From Candidatus Thalassarchaeaceae archaeon (lineage in GTDB: Archaea; Thermoplasmatota; Poseidoniia; Poseidoniales; Thalassarchaeaceae): DNA of 56,193 bases. Positions within the stretch are counted from its first letter, which is position 1, and each line of letters opens with the position of its first letter. Below the pieces are notes generated by a model that had not been told where the DNA came from, made no database searches, and was given only the letters and a program-made list of their open reading frames with translations. The stretch is taken from positions 1 through 56,193 of the forward strand of contig JASLNR010000006.1 in NCBI GenBank assembly GCA_030745885.1. Reading direction: 5' to 3'. The position numbers and the translations under genes were made by a program. Shown here in pieces: positions 1 to 8,134 of the stretch.

Positions 1-229
1 CAAAGACCGACATCGCAGCCTCGGCGTGCAGCTCGATATTCTGGAACACCCCCGACGTTAACACCTCCGGCCCCACTACCAAACTCTCCGCAGTGGCCGA
101 CCCCTCCGCTTCGCCGAAGCATCCGCTCAATGAGGCGAGCACCATCAAAGATACTAGCAAGAATGCTCGAGGGGTACCGTTTGGTTGCTTGTGGAATGTC
201 CCTTTCGTCCTCCAATTCTCCGCAACCAT
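1..229 (-). CDS. Exported lipoprotein, N-terminal part only (runs off the window)
   Basis: The first 76 residues of a lipoprotein are readable on the minus strand from ATG at 229; the rest lies beyond base 1. After a short basic N-terminus comes a hydrophobic stretch (AFLLVSLMVLASLSGC) ending in a clear lipobox, LSGC, so the mature protein should be tethered at its N-terminal cysteine outside the membrane. The sequence after the cysteine is acidic and small-residue rich (GEAEGSATAES), then VVGPEVLTSGVFQNIEL, whose family I do not recognise. The start lies only 6 bases after the stop of the large surface protein upstream, so the two are probably one operon. An in-frame GTG directly before the ATG is an alternative start. 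Confidence 0.75.
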   Translation of the reverse strand, partial: MVAENWRTKGTFHKQPNGTPRAFLLVSLMVLASLSGCFGEAEGSATAESLVVGPEVLTSGVFQNIELHAEAAMSVF

Positions 230-235
230 CACACC

Positions 236-3200
236 CTACCCCATGGCCAGCCTTCTCTTGATGACGATACCGTTGTCGGCGACCTTTACAACTTCGACAG
301 TCGGAGTCTGTGGGACGAATATCCGACCAGCGTTCTCTGCAGCCGTCGTCATTAACTCAATCTCCTTCTGCCTCCGCCTTCTCTTCCTCTTGACGTGCCT
401 CGACCTAATCCTCCAAGCAAAGATCAGTAGGATGAAGCCGATATAGTAGATTAGTTGGCCGATTACCCAATTCCAACCGACCATCAGATTGAAACTAATC
501 TCACCTCCTTCAGCCTCAGACCCGGGCAAAATCTTGAATGTGATAATCTGGCGACCAGTGCCACCATCCTCTCTGTATTGGCTAACCTGATCGCCCTCCG
601 AAGTCAGGTCCTCAAGCACAATCCCCAAAGGCAATCTCAGATTGAGCTCCCCCGTCAAAGAGAGACCCGCCTCTTCGTACAGGGTAATGTTGCTTAGCCC
701 ATCGGTCGAGGTGCTGATTGGCGGGGCCTCAATTCCCTCTGCACTCACCAGACTAGATGAAAGAGCACCCGTCAACCCATCCATAGCGCCAATCATGGGG
801 TTCAGGAAGGGGGCGACAAGAAAGTTGCTTGTGGCAACACCGAGTTTGGGACTTACGCTTTCGTCCCCTCGCAACATGGAGATGACTTCCATCCACGTGT
901 TGTCAAGCCCGGCAGTTACCTTAACCCTCGGAATGTGGACGGACAGGGTGATAGCTTCTTCGTCTCCGATTACTTCGTCAGTGTCGCTCAGCCCAGTAAG
1001 CTCGGCCTCTATGCTGAAGGCGGACAGGTCCAACTGACCTACAGTGAGGGCAGACAGATCAGCCGGCCCTATGCTCGGACCCTGTTCCCCCTGCATCGAG
1101 TATGCCGAATCCTGAATGAGGGTCGTGACGTCATTGCCGAAACTATTGGCGAAGGCTTCGAGCCCGCTGGAGCTGAATTGAATACTTTGGTCGCAGTAGC
1201 GTTTGCCGGTGTCGCACATCGAGAACTCCTTTTCCAGGGGGGTCTCCCCCCTTCCAGCGACGTCTACTATCAATTTTAGGAGGTCTGATGGAAGCACCTC
1301 CAGCGAGACGCTGGTGGTGTCCGTATTCTGGGAATCCAATGCCGAGGATGGTAGGCCAACCCTGTGGATGGACATGTTGATTGATAGCGCGAACTCTACA
1401 GTGATGCCCTTGCTAATCAACACGTTCGTGGCGCTAAACTCAGAGATGTCCAAGTCGACGACGGTCCTAGCACAGGTTTTCATCGTCGAGATGCAGAAGG
1501 CGTCCTTGCTGGCATCGCTGCAGGTATCGAGATTCTCCGAGCATAGTGCATGCCCCCAGTCGAATGAGTCAGATCCTGTCAGGCTGACATTGCCGATGTG
1601 GTTGCCAGACATCCGATAACCTAGCACGATACTGGTACCGCCGTCCTTGGTGCTGGCCCATGTCGGGAGAATGACCTCGAAGGATAGGTCGGCGGCAACT
1701 CCCGAAGGAAGCATGCTGCCAACGAAACTATCCATGACCTCGTCGCTGAGTACGGTTGAGAATTCGACCCCAGAGTTCAGGAGCTTGCTCATATCGTCCC
1801 CTGTGACATCGTTGATGAAGCCCGCATCCTCTCCGAGGTTGCCGCCGAAAAGCTCTGCAAGGCTCAGTGGGAAGGTGTGGCTGGTGGAACGCAGGTATAC
1901 TGGATAACTGTCGTCCATCGCCACCGCGCCTTCGGTGCAGTAGTTGGCGCCCTTCAGACATGGAGAGAGGTGGGTGTAGTTCAGACCCCCGGCGAAAAGG
2001 GGGCTCTCAGCGACTGAGATCCATTGGAAGGAACCCATGGTGATTGAAAGCCCGGGGCTGGAACTCGCCAGTGCATCGCCTATTCCCCCTATCGGCATCG
2101 CTTCGGCTAGATCAGCAACATCGAGAAGACCGGTGTGGTAGGCCATTCGAATGCCATCGGAGGTGATGACGGGGATGCTAGCGACCTGTGGGTCCATCAG
2201 GCTGATTCCCCATTCACTCATAGCGCTTGCCTGAACTTGGTAGATTCCAGCAGTGACTTGGATGGTGGCTAATTGCTCGTCGCTCATGTCTAGAACCACA
2301 CTGAGATCGAGGCTCCTGTCTTCCGAATCGATGTCGACGACGCTGGTGAAGCCGGTCTCTCGGTAAGCCATTTCCATCACCAGATTCCCAGCTAGGGAAC
2401 CGGACCCTCCCCCGATCGGGTTCAGGTTGTCAATTACCCAGAGACCGGAGTGGTACGGGTCGCTGTCTTCGTGTAGGATCCTTTGGGCGAACGTCCCCCG
2501 AGCCTCGGCAATGGTGGCATAGGAGGGAGGTTGGATCGCATAAGTTCCCTTGAAACCTGGCTCTGCTGAGACGGTGAAACTGGTGGTGACCCTCGCACCC
2601 ATCACTAGCATGGCCTCGTAAGCGCTCTCGAGGTTCGCAGAGCTGACCCCTGAGAGGGTGTTGCCGTAGGTGGATATAGGCAGAGTGATGGTGACGCTAG
2701 TTCGGATGCAGATGGGAGGATCGAAGGAGTTTCCGTTCTGCGATTCGTTGTGGTCGATGGTGCAGTCGACGGCCGTGCTGCCCCCGAACCCATCGGGTAG
2801 TATGATTTGACTCGTCCAGTTGGTCTCAGGGGCGGTTGCTGAGCCCCAAGATGTCAACATGGACGACACGCTGCCGTCTATCTCCCCCAGGAGAGCTTCC
2901 TCTACCGTCGTCGAGTTCGGGTCGTTGGGGTCGGTGTTGTTGTCTAAGGAGGCCCTCAGCACGTCTGCGGGCAACCCGTCGTCAGCTCCGATATTGTCGA
3001 GCAGGAGGGCTGTGGTCATGGCAGAGGACGAGAACATGCCGAGCGCGCTCTTGTCCCACTCCCTGATTGCCCACGACGCCTCGAACTGCAGCGTGGTCGT
3101 GCTTGACATGTTGAAGTAGTACATCCCCTCTACCCACGAGTCTCCCTCTGTGCCGTCATCGGCGTCAGTCCTGTCATCACACATTCCGCCCAGGCCAAGG

Positions 3201-3349
3201 GGGCTGCTGCATAGGGTCATGTCGTCGAACTCGCTGTCGTTAGCAGAGGCTAGTGGTGCAGCCATCTGAAGCAGGAAGAATAGGGCCAAGAGGACAGGGA
3301 GGGAGACTCTCGTGGAAGCACGGCAATCCTTAGCGTACCGCTCAGCCAT
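236..3349 (-). CDS. Large membrane-anchored extracellular protein of unknown function
   Basis: A protein of about 1037 residues with a signal sequence near residues 16-36 (VSLPVLLALFFLLQMAAPLA), a very long acidic, Ser/Thr/Asn-rich extracellular part, and a single C-terminal membrane helix (about 958-981, WNWVIGQLIYYIGFILLIFAW) followed by a strongly basic stop-transfer segment (KRKRRRRQKE) and a 55-residue cytoplasmic tail. The ectodomain has spaced cysteine pairs suggesting disulfides and many N-glycosylation sequons. I recognise no enzymatic family; a cell-envelope role is inferred. A GTG 15 bases upstream (3364) is an alternative start, but it lies inside a palindrome, and ATG 3349 sits where a transcript from the TATA-like element at 3375-3384 would begin. 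Confidence 0.8.
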   Translation of the reverse strand: MAERYAKDCRASTRVSLPVLLALFFLLQMAAPLASANDSEFDDMTLCSSPLGLGGMCDDRTDADDGTEGDSWVEGMYYFNMSSTTTLQFEASWAIREWDKSALGMFSSSAMTTALLLDNIGADDGLPADVLRASLDNNTDPNDPNSTTVEEALLGEIDGSVSSMLTSWGSATAPETNWTSQIILPDGFGGSTAVDCTIDHNESQNGNSFDPPICIRTSVTITLPISTYGNTLSGVSSANLESAYEAMLVMGARVTTSFTVSAEPGFKGTYAIQPPSYATIAEARGTFAQRILHEDSDPYHSGLWVIDNLNPIGGGSGSLAGNLVMEMAYRETGFTSVVDIDSEDRSLDLSVVLDMSDEQLATIQVTAGIYQVQASAMSEWGISLMDPQVASIPVITSDGIRMAYHTGLLDVADLAEAMPIGGIGDALASSSPGLSITMGSFQWISVAESPLFAGGLNYTHLSPCLKGANYCTEGAVAMDDSYPVYLRSTSHTFPLSLAELFGGNLGEDAGFINDVTGDDMSKLLNSGVEFSTVLSDEVMDSFVGSMLPSGVAADLSFEVILPTWASTKDGGTSIVLGYRMSGNHIGNVSLTGSDSFDWGHALCSENLDTCSDASKDAFCISTMKTCARTVVDLDISEFSATNVLISKGITVEFALSINMSIHRVGLPSSALDSQNTDTTSVSLEVLPSDLLKLIVDVAGRGETPLEKEFSMCDTGKRYCDQSIQFSSSGLEAFANSFGNDVTTLIQDSAYSMQGEQGPSIGPADLSALTVGQLDLSAFSIEAELTGLSDTDEVIGDEEAITLSVHIPRVKVTAGLDNTWMEVISMLRGDESVSPKLGVATSNFLVAPFLNPMIGAMDGLTGALSSSLVSAEGIEAPPISTSTDGLSNITLYEEAGLSLTGELNLRLPLGIVLEDLTSEGDQVSQYREDGGTGRQIITFKILPGSEAEGGEISFNLMVGWNWVIGQLIYYIGFILLIFAWRIRSRHVKRKRRRRQKEIELMTTAAENAGRIFVPQTPTVEVVKVADNGIVIKRRLAMG

Positions 3350-3353
3350 CGCC

Positions 3354-3374
3354 CAATGACTCACAGAGTCATTG
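3354..3374. promoter_or_regulatory. Perfect 9-bp inverted repeat, candidate operator
   Basis: CAATGACTC, a three-base spacer (ACA), then GAGTCATTG: a perfect 21-bp dyad. It begins next to the TATA-like element and covers the interval to the predicted start of the large surface protein, where a bound repressor would block transcription. No regulator is identified. Confidence 0.5.
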
Positions 3375-3384
3375 TTATAGAATT
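3375..3384 (-). promoter_or_regulatory. TATA-like element of the large surface-protein gene
   Basis: On the minus strand the sequence reads AATTCTATAA. Its centre is about 27-30 bases before ATG 3349, the archaeal TATA-to-start spacing, which would give an almost leaderless mRNA. Confidence 0.5.
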
Positions 3385-3451
3385 CGGTTTCGAGCCTCAG
3401 GAAACTCGTCGAGGCGACTAGGATTCGTTGCTGCCTTCTGAGCGTTCCTAT

Positions 3452-4273
3452 TCAGCCAAATCCACCACCGAAGGAAGAATGCAGGCCATCCTCCTCCTCG
3501 TCCAAAACGACAGTTGTTGGGGCCTCTTCCTCAGCGGATTCTCCCGTCGCGCTCTGGGAGATGCCGGTCTGAGGGGGCTGCTGTTCCGCTCCGGGCTGCT
3601 GCACAATCACCTTGCCATCCTCGCCGTACGTGATGGTGGTCGCGGGCTGGTCGTCGTCCTTCACGACGAGGGCCAGAATCAGGCCAAAGGCCATGATGAC
3701 TATTCCGCAGCACAGGCAACTACCTCCCCCTACCCCAGCACCTAAACTTGCAAAGAAATCCCCGAGGGCTTCATCGACGTAGACAACCCACACAGGCTGA
3801 TTGGACTCGAACTCGAAGTCCCCCTCGTAGCAGGCCAAGCAGGCTATGCCGAGCTTGACGAAACCAGGTCTGTTCTCGTCCTTCCCTTCTTCCACATCGC
3901 AGGACTTCCCATTGTCATCCGACGCCTGGAAGTAGAACTCCCCTCCTTCCCCCTCATCCCAATCTAGGTTGACACCAGGATTCTGCGTGACTGTGATCTC
4001 TACTCCACGGCAGTGGTCCCACACCCCGTCACCATCGTCATCGGTGTACTCCCCCTTGACGTAGAAGGCGAAGCCGAAGTCCCCCTTACGGTCCTCGTCA
4101 AGTACGTAGAGCGTGGCTCCCGTGCTCTCCTCTGCATCCCAACTTGAGGCCGCGTCATCAAACGAGGAGCCTGCTAGAACCAGCATCGCTATTCCAGCGA
4201 GTAGAACCAGCACCCCTGCCCCAATCGTGATCTTGGCTACTACGTGCATACCCAAACCACACCCAAACCGCAC
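3452..4273 (-). CDS. Two-helix membrane protein with acidic ectodomain
   Basis: 273 residues. A hydrophobic segment at about 12-35 and a second at 179-204 (CLCCGIVIMAFGLILALVV) bracket an outward-facing acidic domain with a D-x-D-x-D-G-like loop (TDDDGDGVWDH), suggesting cation binding, and several cysteines. The C-terminal tail is Gln/Pro/Glu-rich and ends in a Gly/Phe motif (SSFGGGFG). This architecture (helix, ectodomain, helix, low-complexity tail) resembles the 252-residue protein at 28850-29608. Function unknown. GTG 4273 fits a leaderless start 26 bases after a TATA-like element at 4294-4302; ATG 4249 is the alternative. Confidence 0.75.
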   Translation of the reverse strand: MRFGCGLGMHVVAKITIGAGVLVLLAGIAMLVLAGSSFDDAASSWDAEESTGATLYVLDEDRKGDFGFAFYVKGEYTDDDGDGVWDHCRGVEITVTQNPGVNLDWDEGEGGEFYFQASDDNGKSCDVEEGKDENRPGFVKLGIACLACYEGDFEFESNQPVWVVYVDEALGDFFASLGAGVGGGSCLCCGIVIMAFGLILALVVKDDDQPATTITYGEDGKVIVQQPGAEQQPPQTGISQSATGESAEEEAPTTVVLDEEEDGLHSSFGGGFG

Positions 4274-4290
4274 TTGAACTCTAGCCTTAC

Positions 4291-4304
4291 CGGATTTTTA
4301 TCCG
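4291..4304 (-). promoter_or_regulatory. Hairpin at the ddaH stop that doubles as a TATA-like element
   Basis: On the minus strand CGGAT-AAAA-ATCCG forms a 5-bp stem. It contains the ddaH stop codon (TAA, 4300-4298), and its A/T core is centred about 26 bases before GTG 4273 of the next gene. It could be a terminator for ddaH, the promoter of the following gene, or both. Confidence 0.45.
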
Positions 4305-5095
4305 ATGAAGACTGACAGGCAGGTCAGACTCGCATCGACCTCCCTGAACTCGGTCATGTCCACGGTGGTTATCGAGAAGCCCGCGTCGAGCATCAGGCGT
4401 CTGGCCTTGGGGTAGCCGTCGGCGATGATGACACGGTCGCCGTACGCGATGGTGTTGGCCGCGTAACCCTCCTCTTCGGGGACCCAGATGACCTCCTCGG
4501 CGAAGGCCAGATCCTCGGGCTTGAGATGCCCCTCCGCTGCGACCATCGTGCCGGGCCTCGGGCTCGAGCAGACCGTGGTCAGGTGTAGAGTCGTATCGGG
4601 CACGTCGAAGAGCAGGGTACCGATGCCCCCCTGCTCGGCGTGGCCAGCGAGGAACTCAGCCCCCTCCCGGTTGGTGCGAGTGGATACACCGACTAGGAAG
4701 CGGTCGTCGTAGAACACCACGTCACCACCATCCAGGGTGGCACCCGACGGCATCCTAACAATCTCGAAGTCATCAGCTAGGAACTCGGCTATCGAGTCCT
4801 GCTCACCGTCCCTGCTGGGGTGGCCTAGATTCGGTATCACAGCCTTGTCATCGATGATGATCGCGGTGTCCTCGGTGAAGCTGCAGTCGGGGTGGCCGGT
4901 CAGAGCCGGGAGGGTGACGACATCGGTGCCATGGGCTCTCAATGCAGCGAAGTACGCTTCCTGCGCTCCTCTGGCGGCATCGTAGTCGGGTGCTCTTGTG
5001 TTGAAGAAGTCGGAGACCGCCTCCACGAACTCGGGGGAGACCTCTCGCGTCAGTGCTCTCTCCCTTGTTCGGTCGAAGGTCCCGGGCACGAGCAT
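4298..5095 (-). CDS. ddaH: Dimethylarginine dimethylaminohydrolase-family amidinohydrolase
   Basis: 265 residues, the normal length for DDAH. The family hydrolyses methylated arginines to citrulline and methylamines through a covalent thiouronium on cysteine. Visible landmarks: FTED at 73-76, LDGGD at 121-125, His171 in the TLHLTT strand as the catalytic histidine, and Cys259 in SLTCLSVFIG at the extreme C-terminus as the nucleophile. The layout fits DDAH better than arginine deiminase, which is longer, but true substrate specificity cannot be read from the sequence; related amidinotransferase-fold enzymes act on other guanidines. It is transcribed away from the HAD phosphatase/aminotransferase pair, sharing a 78-bp intergenic region. 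Soluble, cytoplasmic. Confidence 0.85.
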   Translation of the reverse strand: MLVPGTFDRTRERALTREVSPEFVEAVSDFFNTRAPDYDAARGAQEAYFAALRAHGTDVVTLPALTGHPDCSFTEDTAIIIDDKAVIPNLGHPSRDGEQDSIAEFLADDFEIVRMPSGATLDGGDVVFYDDRFLVGVSTRTNREGAEFLAGHAEQGGIGTLLFDVPDTTLHLTTVCSSPRPGTMVAAEGHLKPEDLAFAEEVIWVPEEEGYAANTIAYGDRVIIADGYPKARRLMLDAGFSITTVDMTEFREVDASLTCLSVFIG

Positions 5096-5173
5096 CGCCT
5101 TTACTACCCGTTCTTAACGATTCGGAGCACGGAACGAGATTGCCGGAATCCGGAAGCCCGCAACCCATCCATT

Positions 5174-5623
5174 ATGAGCGGTCCGGGCGCACCCGCCAGC
5201 GTGGAGGACATGGAGGACGCCTTCGACGAGCAGGGCAGCAGGGTCAGCCCGGTTCTCCCCTCCACCACCAAGAACTACCTCATCGATATCGACGGGACCG
5301 TGGGAGAGGACATACCAAACGAGGAGCCGGAGAGGATGGAGAACGCTACCGTCTACCCCGATGCTCTGGAGACGATCAACAAATGGCACTCGCAGGGGCA
5401 CGTCATCACCTTCTTCACCGCTAGGACCGAGCGCCATCGTGAAGTCACGGAGACGTGGCTCGAAACCCATGGGTTTCGCTTCCACGGACTGCTGATGGGC
5501 AAGCCCCGCGGGGGGAACTACCACTGGATAGACAATCACATAGTCAGGGCGACTAGATTCAACACCCGGTTCACAGACCTGATCCGGCGGACCGTCGAGA
5601 TCGAGGTCTTCGACGATGTCTGA
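5174..5623 (+). CDS. HAD-superfamily phosphatase
   Basis: 149 residues. The HAD nucleophile motif DxDxT is present as LIDIDGTVGED (Asp38, Asp40). Motif II is FFTART (threonine then arginine), followed by a helix HREVTETWLETHGF, and the acidic motif is in YHWIDNHIVRATRF with a lysine a little before it (GKPRGG). There is no large cap domain, so substrates are probably small phosphoesters or phosphoprotein. ATG 5174 was chosen because the open frame further upstream overlaps the divergent ddaH gene and has no homology-like sequence. Its last 8 bases overlap the start of the aminotransferase, so the two are translationally coupled and may act in one pathway. Confidence 0.75.
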   Translation: MSGPGAPASVEDMEDAFDEQGSRVSPVLPSTTKNYLIDIDGTVGEDIPNEEPERMENATVYPDALETINKWHSQGHVITFFTARTERHREVTETWLETHGFRFHGLLMGKPRGGNYHWIDNHIVRATRFNTRFTDLIRRTVEIEVFDDV

Positions 5624-6869
5624 TTTGGACGACCTCCTCGTGGCTCGCAACAAGCACGTCAGCAAATCCCTCTCGCTCGCCCACGGCACCTCCCTCCACA
5701 TCGTCCGGGGGGAGATGCAGTACCTGCACTCTGCCGACGGAACCCGTTACTTGGATCTCGTGAACAACGTCTGCCACGTTGGCCACTGCCACCCGCACGT
5801 AGTGGCCGCCGGCCAGTCCCAGATGGCGCTGCTCAACACAAATAGCCGCTATGTCTACCACGGCCTGACCGAATACCTCTCACGCCTGACCTCGACCCTA
5901 CCCGATACCCTCAGCGTAGGCTTCCTCGTCAACTCCGGTAGCGAGGCGAACGAGATTGCGGTGCGTCTGGCTCGCGCTCATACCCGTGCTCGCGACATGA
6001 TAGTCGTCGAGGGCGCATACCACGGTCATACAGAGATGCTTACCGAGTTGAGCCCGTACAAGTTCATGGGGCCCGGTGGCAAGGGCGAGCGGGAGCCTTG
6101 GGTCCACGTCCTTCCCATCCCAGACGCCTATCGGGGGGGCCGTCGTGACTTTGCAGCCGAGGCCGAGATGGCGATTGAAGAGGCCGGACCCGTCGCGGGC
6201 CTGCTTATCGAGACGATGCTGTCTTGCGCCGGGCAGATTCCTCTGCCAGCAGGATACCTCTCGGGCGTGGTCGAGAGGATTCGAGCCACCGGCGGCCTTT
6301 ACATCGCAGATGAGGTCCAAGTCGGGTTTGGCAGGATGGGATCTGAAATGTGGGCCTTCGAGGAGCATGGCGTAGTGCCAGACATGGTCGTGCTGGGCAA
6401 GCCGATGGGCAATGGGCACCCGATGGGTGCGGTCGTCACAACTCCCGAGATTGCCGCCTCTCTCGGGGAGATGGAGTTCTTCAGCACCTTCGGGGGAAAC
6501 CCCGTGTCTTGCGCGATTGGCATGGCGGTGCTCGACGTGATAGAGCAAGAGGGGCTGATGCAGAGGGCTCGCGCGCTGGGCGCCCGCTTCCTCTCAGGAC
6601 TGCGTGAGCTACAGGGCAGGCACGAATCCATAGGCGACGTCCGAGGCCGCGGCCTCTTCCTAGGATTCGAGATGGTTCGAGACCGAGCCACTCTAGAGCC
6701 GGCCGCCGTTGAGGCGTCGGCACTGGTCGATGCGATGCTCGAGAACGGGGTGCTTCTGAGCACCGACGGCCCTCTGCACAACGTAATCAAGATCAAGCCT
6801 CCCATGGTGCTGAGCGAGGACAACATCGATGAGACACTGGCCAAACTGGACCACTTTCTTTCCAGCTAG
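5616..6869 (+). CDS. Class III PLP-dependent aminotransferase / phospho-lyase family
   Basis: 417 residues, fold type I, class III. Landmarks: NNVCHVGHCHP at 50-60, NSGSEAN at 106-112 for the cofactor phosphate, GAYHGHT at 133-139, the aspartate of IADEVQVGFGR at about 232 for the pyridine nitrogen, and Lys262 in LGKPMGNGHP as the Schiff-base lysine. The VCHVGHCHP and NTNSRYV signatures resemble the AGXT2-like group (ethanolamine-phosphate phospho-lyase and relatives) more than ornithine or GABA aminotransferases. A phosphatase-like partner encoded just upstream with an 8-base overlap fits a pathway on amino-alcohol phosphates, but this is inference. The exact substrate is open. Confidence 0.85.
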   Translation: MSDLDDLLVARNKHVSKSLSLAHGTSLHIVRGEMQYLHSADGTRYLDLVNNVCHVGHCHPHVVAAGQSQMALLNTNSRYVYHGLTEYLSRLTSTLPDTLSVGFLVNSGSEANEIAVRLARAHTRARDMIVVEGAYHGHTEMLTELSPYKFMGPGGKGEREPWVHVLPIPDAYRGGRRDFAAEAEMAIEEAGPVAGLLIETMLSCAGQIPLPAGYLSGVVERIRATGGLYIADEVQVGFGRMGSEMWAFEEHGVVPDMVVLGKPMGNGHPMGAVVTTPEIAASLGEMEFFSTFGGNPVSCAIGMAVLDVIEQEGLMQRARALGARFLSGLRELQGRHESIGDVRGRGLFLGFEMVRDRATLEPAAVEASALVDAMLENGVLLSTDGPLHNVIKIKPPMVLSEDNIDETLAKLDHFLSS

Positions 6870-7017
6870 GGAAAGGAACCCCTCCTGCCTTCTATCTTGC
6901 GTACTTCGCTGGCCCTCCACGCTTCGACCTTTTGCGGGTTATTGCTGCGAATATCGAGCATTTGGGCCGCATGGTGATATGGTTTTGCAGGCAGAGGGAT
7001 GGTTAAGGTGACGAGGA

Positions 7018-8055
7018 ATGGAGCCAAAGACGAATGAAACAGCCGACCCGAAGAGAAAACCCTTCACAGCTGGAGTCGCCGCTCTCGCGGTGATTTCGCT
7101 CCTGGCAGGAGCGTCAGTGAGCGCGACCCTGGAGGAGTTCGCAGCCCCGGTGTACGCGGAGAACGACCCCTACGCGGGAGCCGTCGACGACACTACCGGT
7201 GAGGACACGTGGGGCGAGATAGACGCCGACAAGCGCGACAAGGGAGTAAGGGGACTCATCGGCAAGGCAATGAAGAACCGGATCGACGACCGTATGGAGG
7301 ACAGGGAGGAGCACCTCGAGAAGAGGATTCAAATCGACTCCGACCTGATTGTGGCCTTCCAGCACTGCATCGACAGCGCAACCTGCACTGCGGACTCCGA
7401 GGTCCTGTCCGAGATGGCCGAGAGACTCTCCTCTACGGTCGAGGACATGCAGGCAAAGCTCGACGGCATCGAGACAGATGACTACGCCAATGAGGGCTGC
7501 GAGGAGAAGGGCGGCATCTGGACTGAGGCTCCGGACAGAGGCGGGGGGCACTACTTCTGCGACTGGGGAGAGAAGCACTGGGAAGAGAGGAAGGGCTGGT
7601 CGGACGAGGAAAAGATAGGCTTCGCGGAGGACAAGATGGAGAAGATTGAGGCAGCCAGAATCGCAATCGCCTTCTGCATGGCGAGCGATGATTGCGAGGC
7701 AGACCTCGGAACGCTCAGGCTGGCAGTCACTCACATGACCGACCGCGCGAACCACCACATGGAATGCCGCGATGACCGCAAGTGCGACCGGGACCACGAT
7801 GACAGGCGAGGCATAGCCGAGAGGATTCGCCGGGCTTATTGCGAGAGGACCGACAGATGCGACAGGGACGCCACCAATCACGATTGGGTGATGACTCAGG
7901 AGAACTGCGAGGAGCGAGGCGGCACCTGGACCGAGGCCCCGGATCGGGCCGAAGCCTACTACTGCGACTGGGGCGAGGATGCTTCCGGAAGCGACGAGGA
8001 CCGCGAATCAGACGAGAGCGACCGGAGAGACTCGAACGAAGAGCCCGGCCAGTGA
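7018..8055 (+). CDS. Exported, charge-rich protein with repeated C-x5-C and C-GG-W-C modules
   Basis: 345 residues. A Lys-rich start is followed by a hydrophobic signal (about 17-36) with a likely cleavage site after SVSA. The mature part holds twelve cysteines, all in pairs: four C-x5-C units (117/123, 220/226, 250/256, 275/281) in helical, charged segments, and two copies of a CEE(K/R)GG-x-WTEAPDR...CDWGE module (161-184 and 297-319). The larger order helix pair then CGG module occurs twice, so the protein looks like an internal duplication. The tail is Asp/Glu/Ser/Arg-rich. The CGG module vaguely recalls DUF333-type small secreted domains, but I cannot assign a family. An extracellular disulfide-bonded protein is inferred. 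A ribosome-binding-like AGGTGACGAGGA precedes ATG 7018. Confidence 0.8.
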   Translation: MEPKTNETADPKRKPFTAGVAALAVISLLAGASVSATLEEFAAPVYAENDPYAGAVDDTTGEDTWGEIDADKRDKGVRGLIGKAMKNRIDDRMEDREEHLEKRIQIDSDLIVAFQHCIDSATCTADSEVLSEMAERLSSTVEDMQAKLDGIETDDYANEGCEEKGGIWTEAPDRGGGHYFCDWGEKHWEERKGWSDEEKIGFAEDKMEKIEAARIAIAFCMASDDCEADLGTLRLAVTHMTDRANHHMECRDDRKCDRDHDDRRGIAERIRRAYCERTDRCDRDATNHDWVMTQENCEERGGTWTEAPDRAEAYYCDWGEDASGSDEDRESDESDRRDSNEEPGQ

Positions 8056-8134
8056 TACCCACACAAGACGACTCAGTGCGCACCCGTGCACCTAGTCGCC
8101 CAACATTCACAACGGTGGAGCATCACGGCATTCC

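Noticed and set aside
6870..7017. Possible small RNA or tRNA in the 148-base gap
   Set aside because: No cloverleaf, T-loop-like sequence or strong hairpin; only a weak TATA-like stretch (GATATGG) and a ribosome-binding site before 7018.
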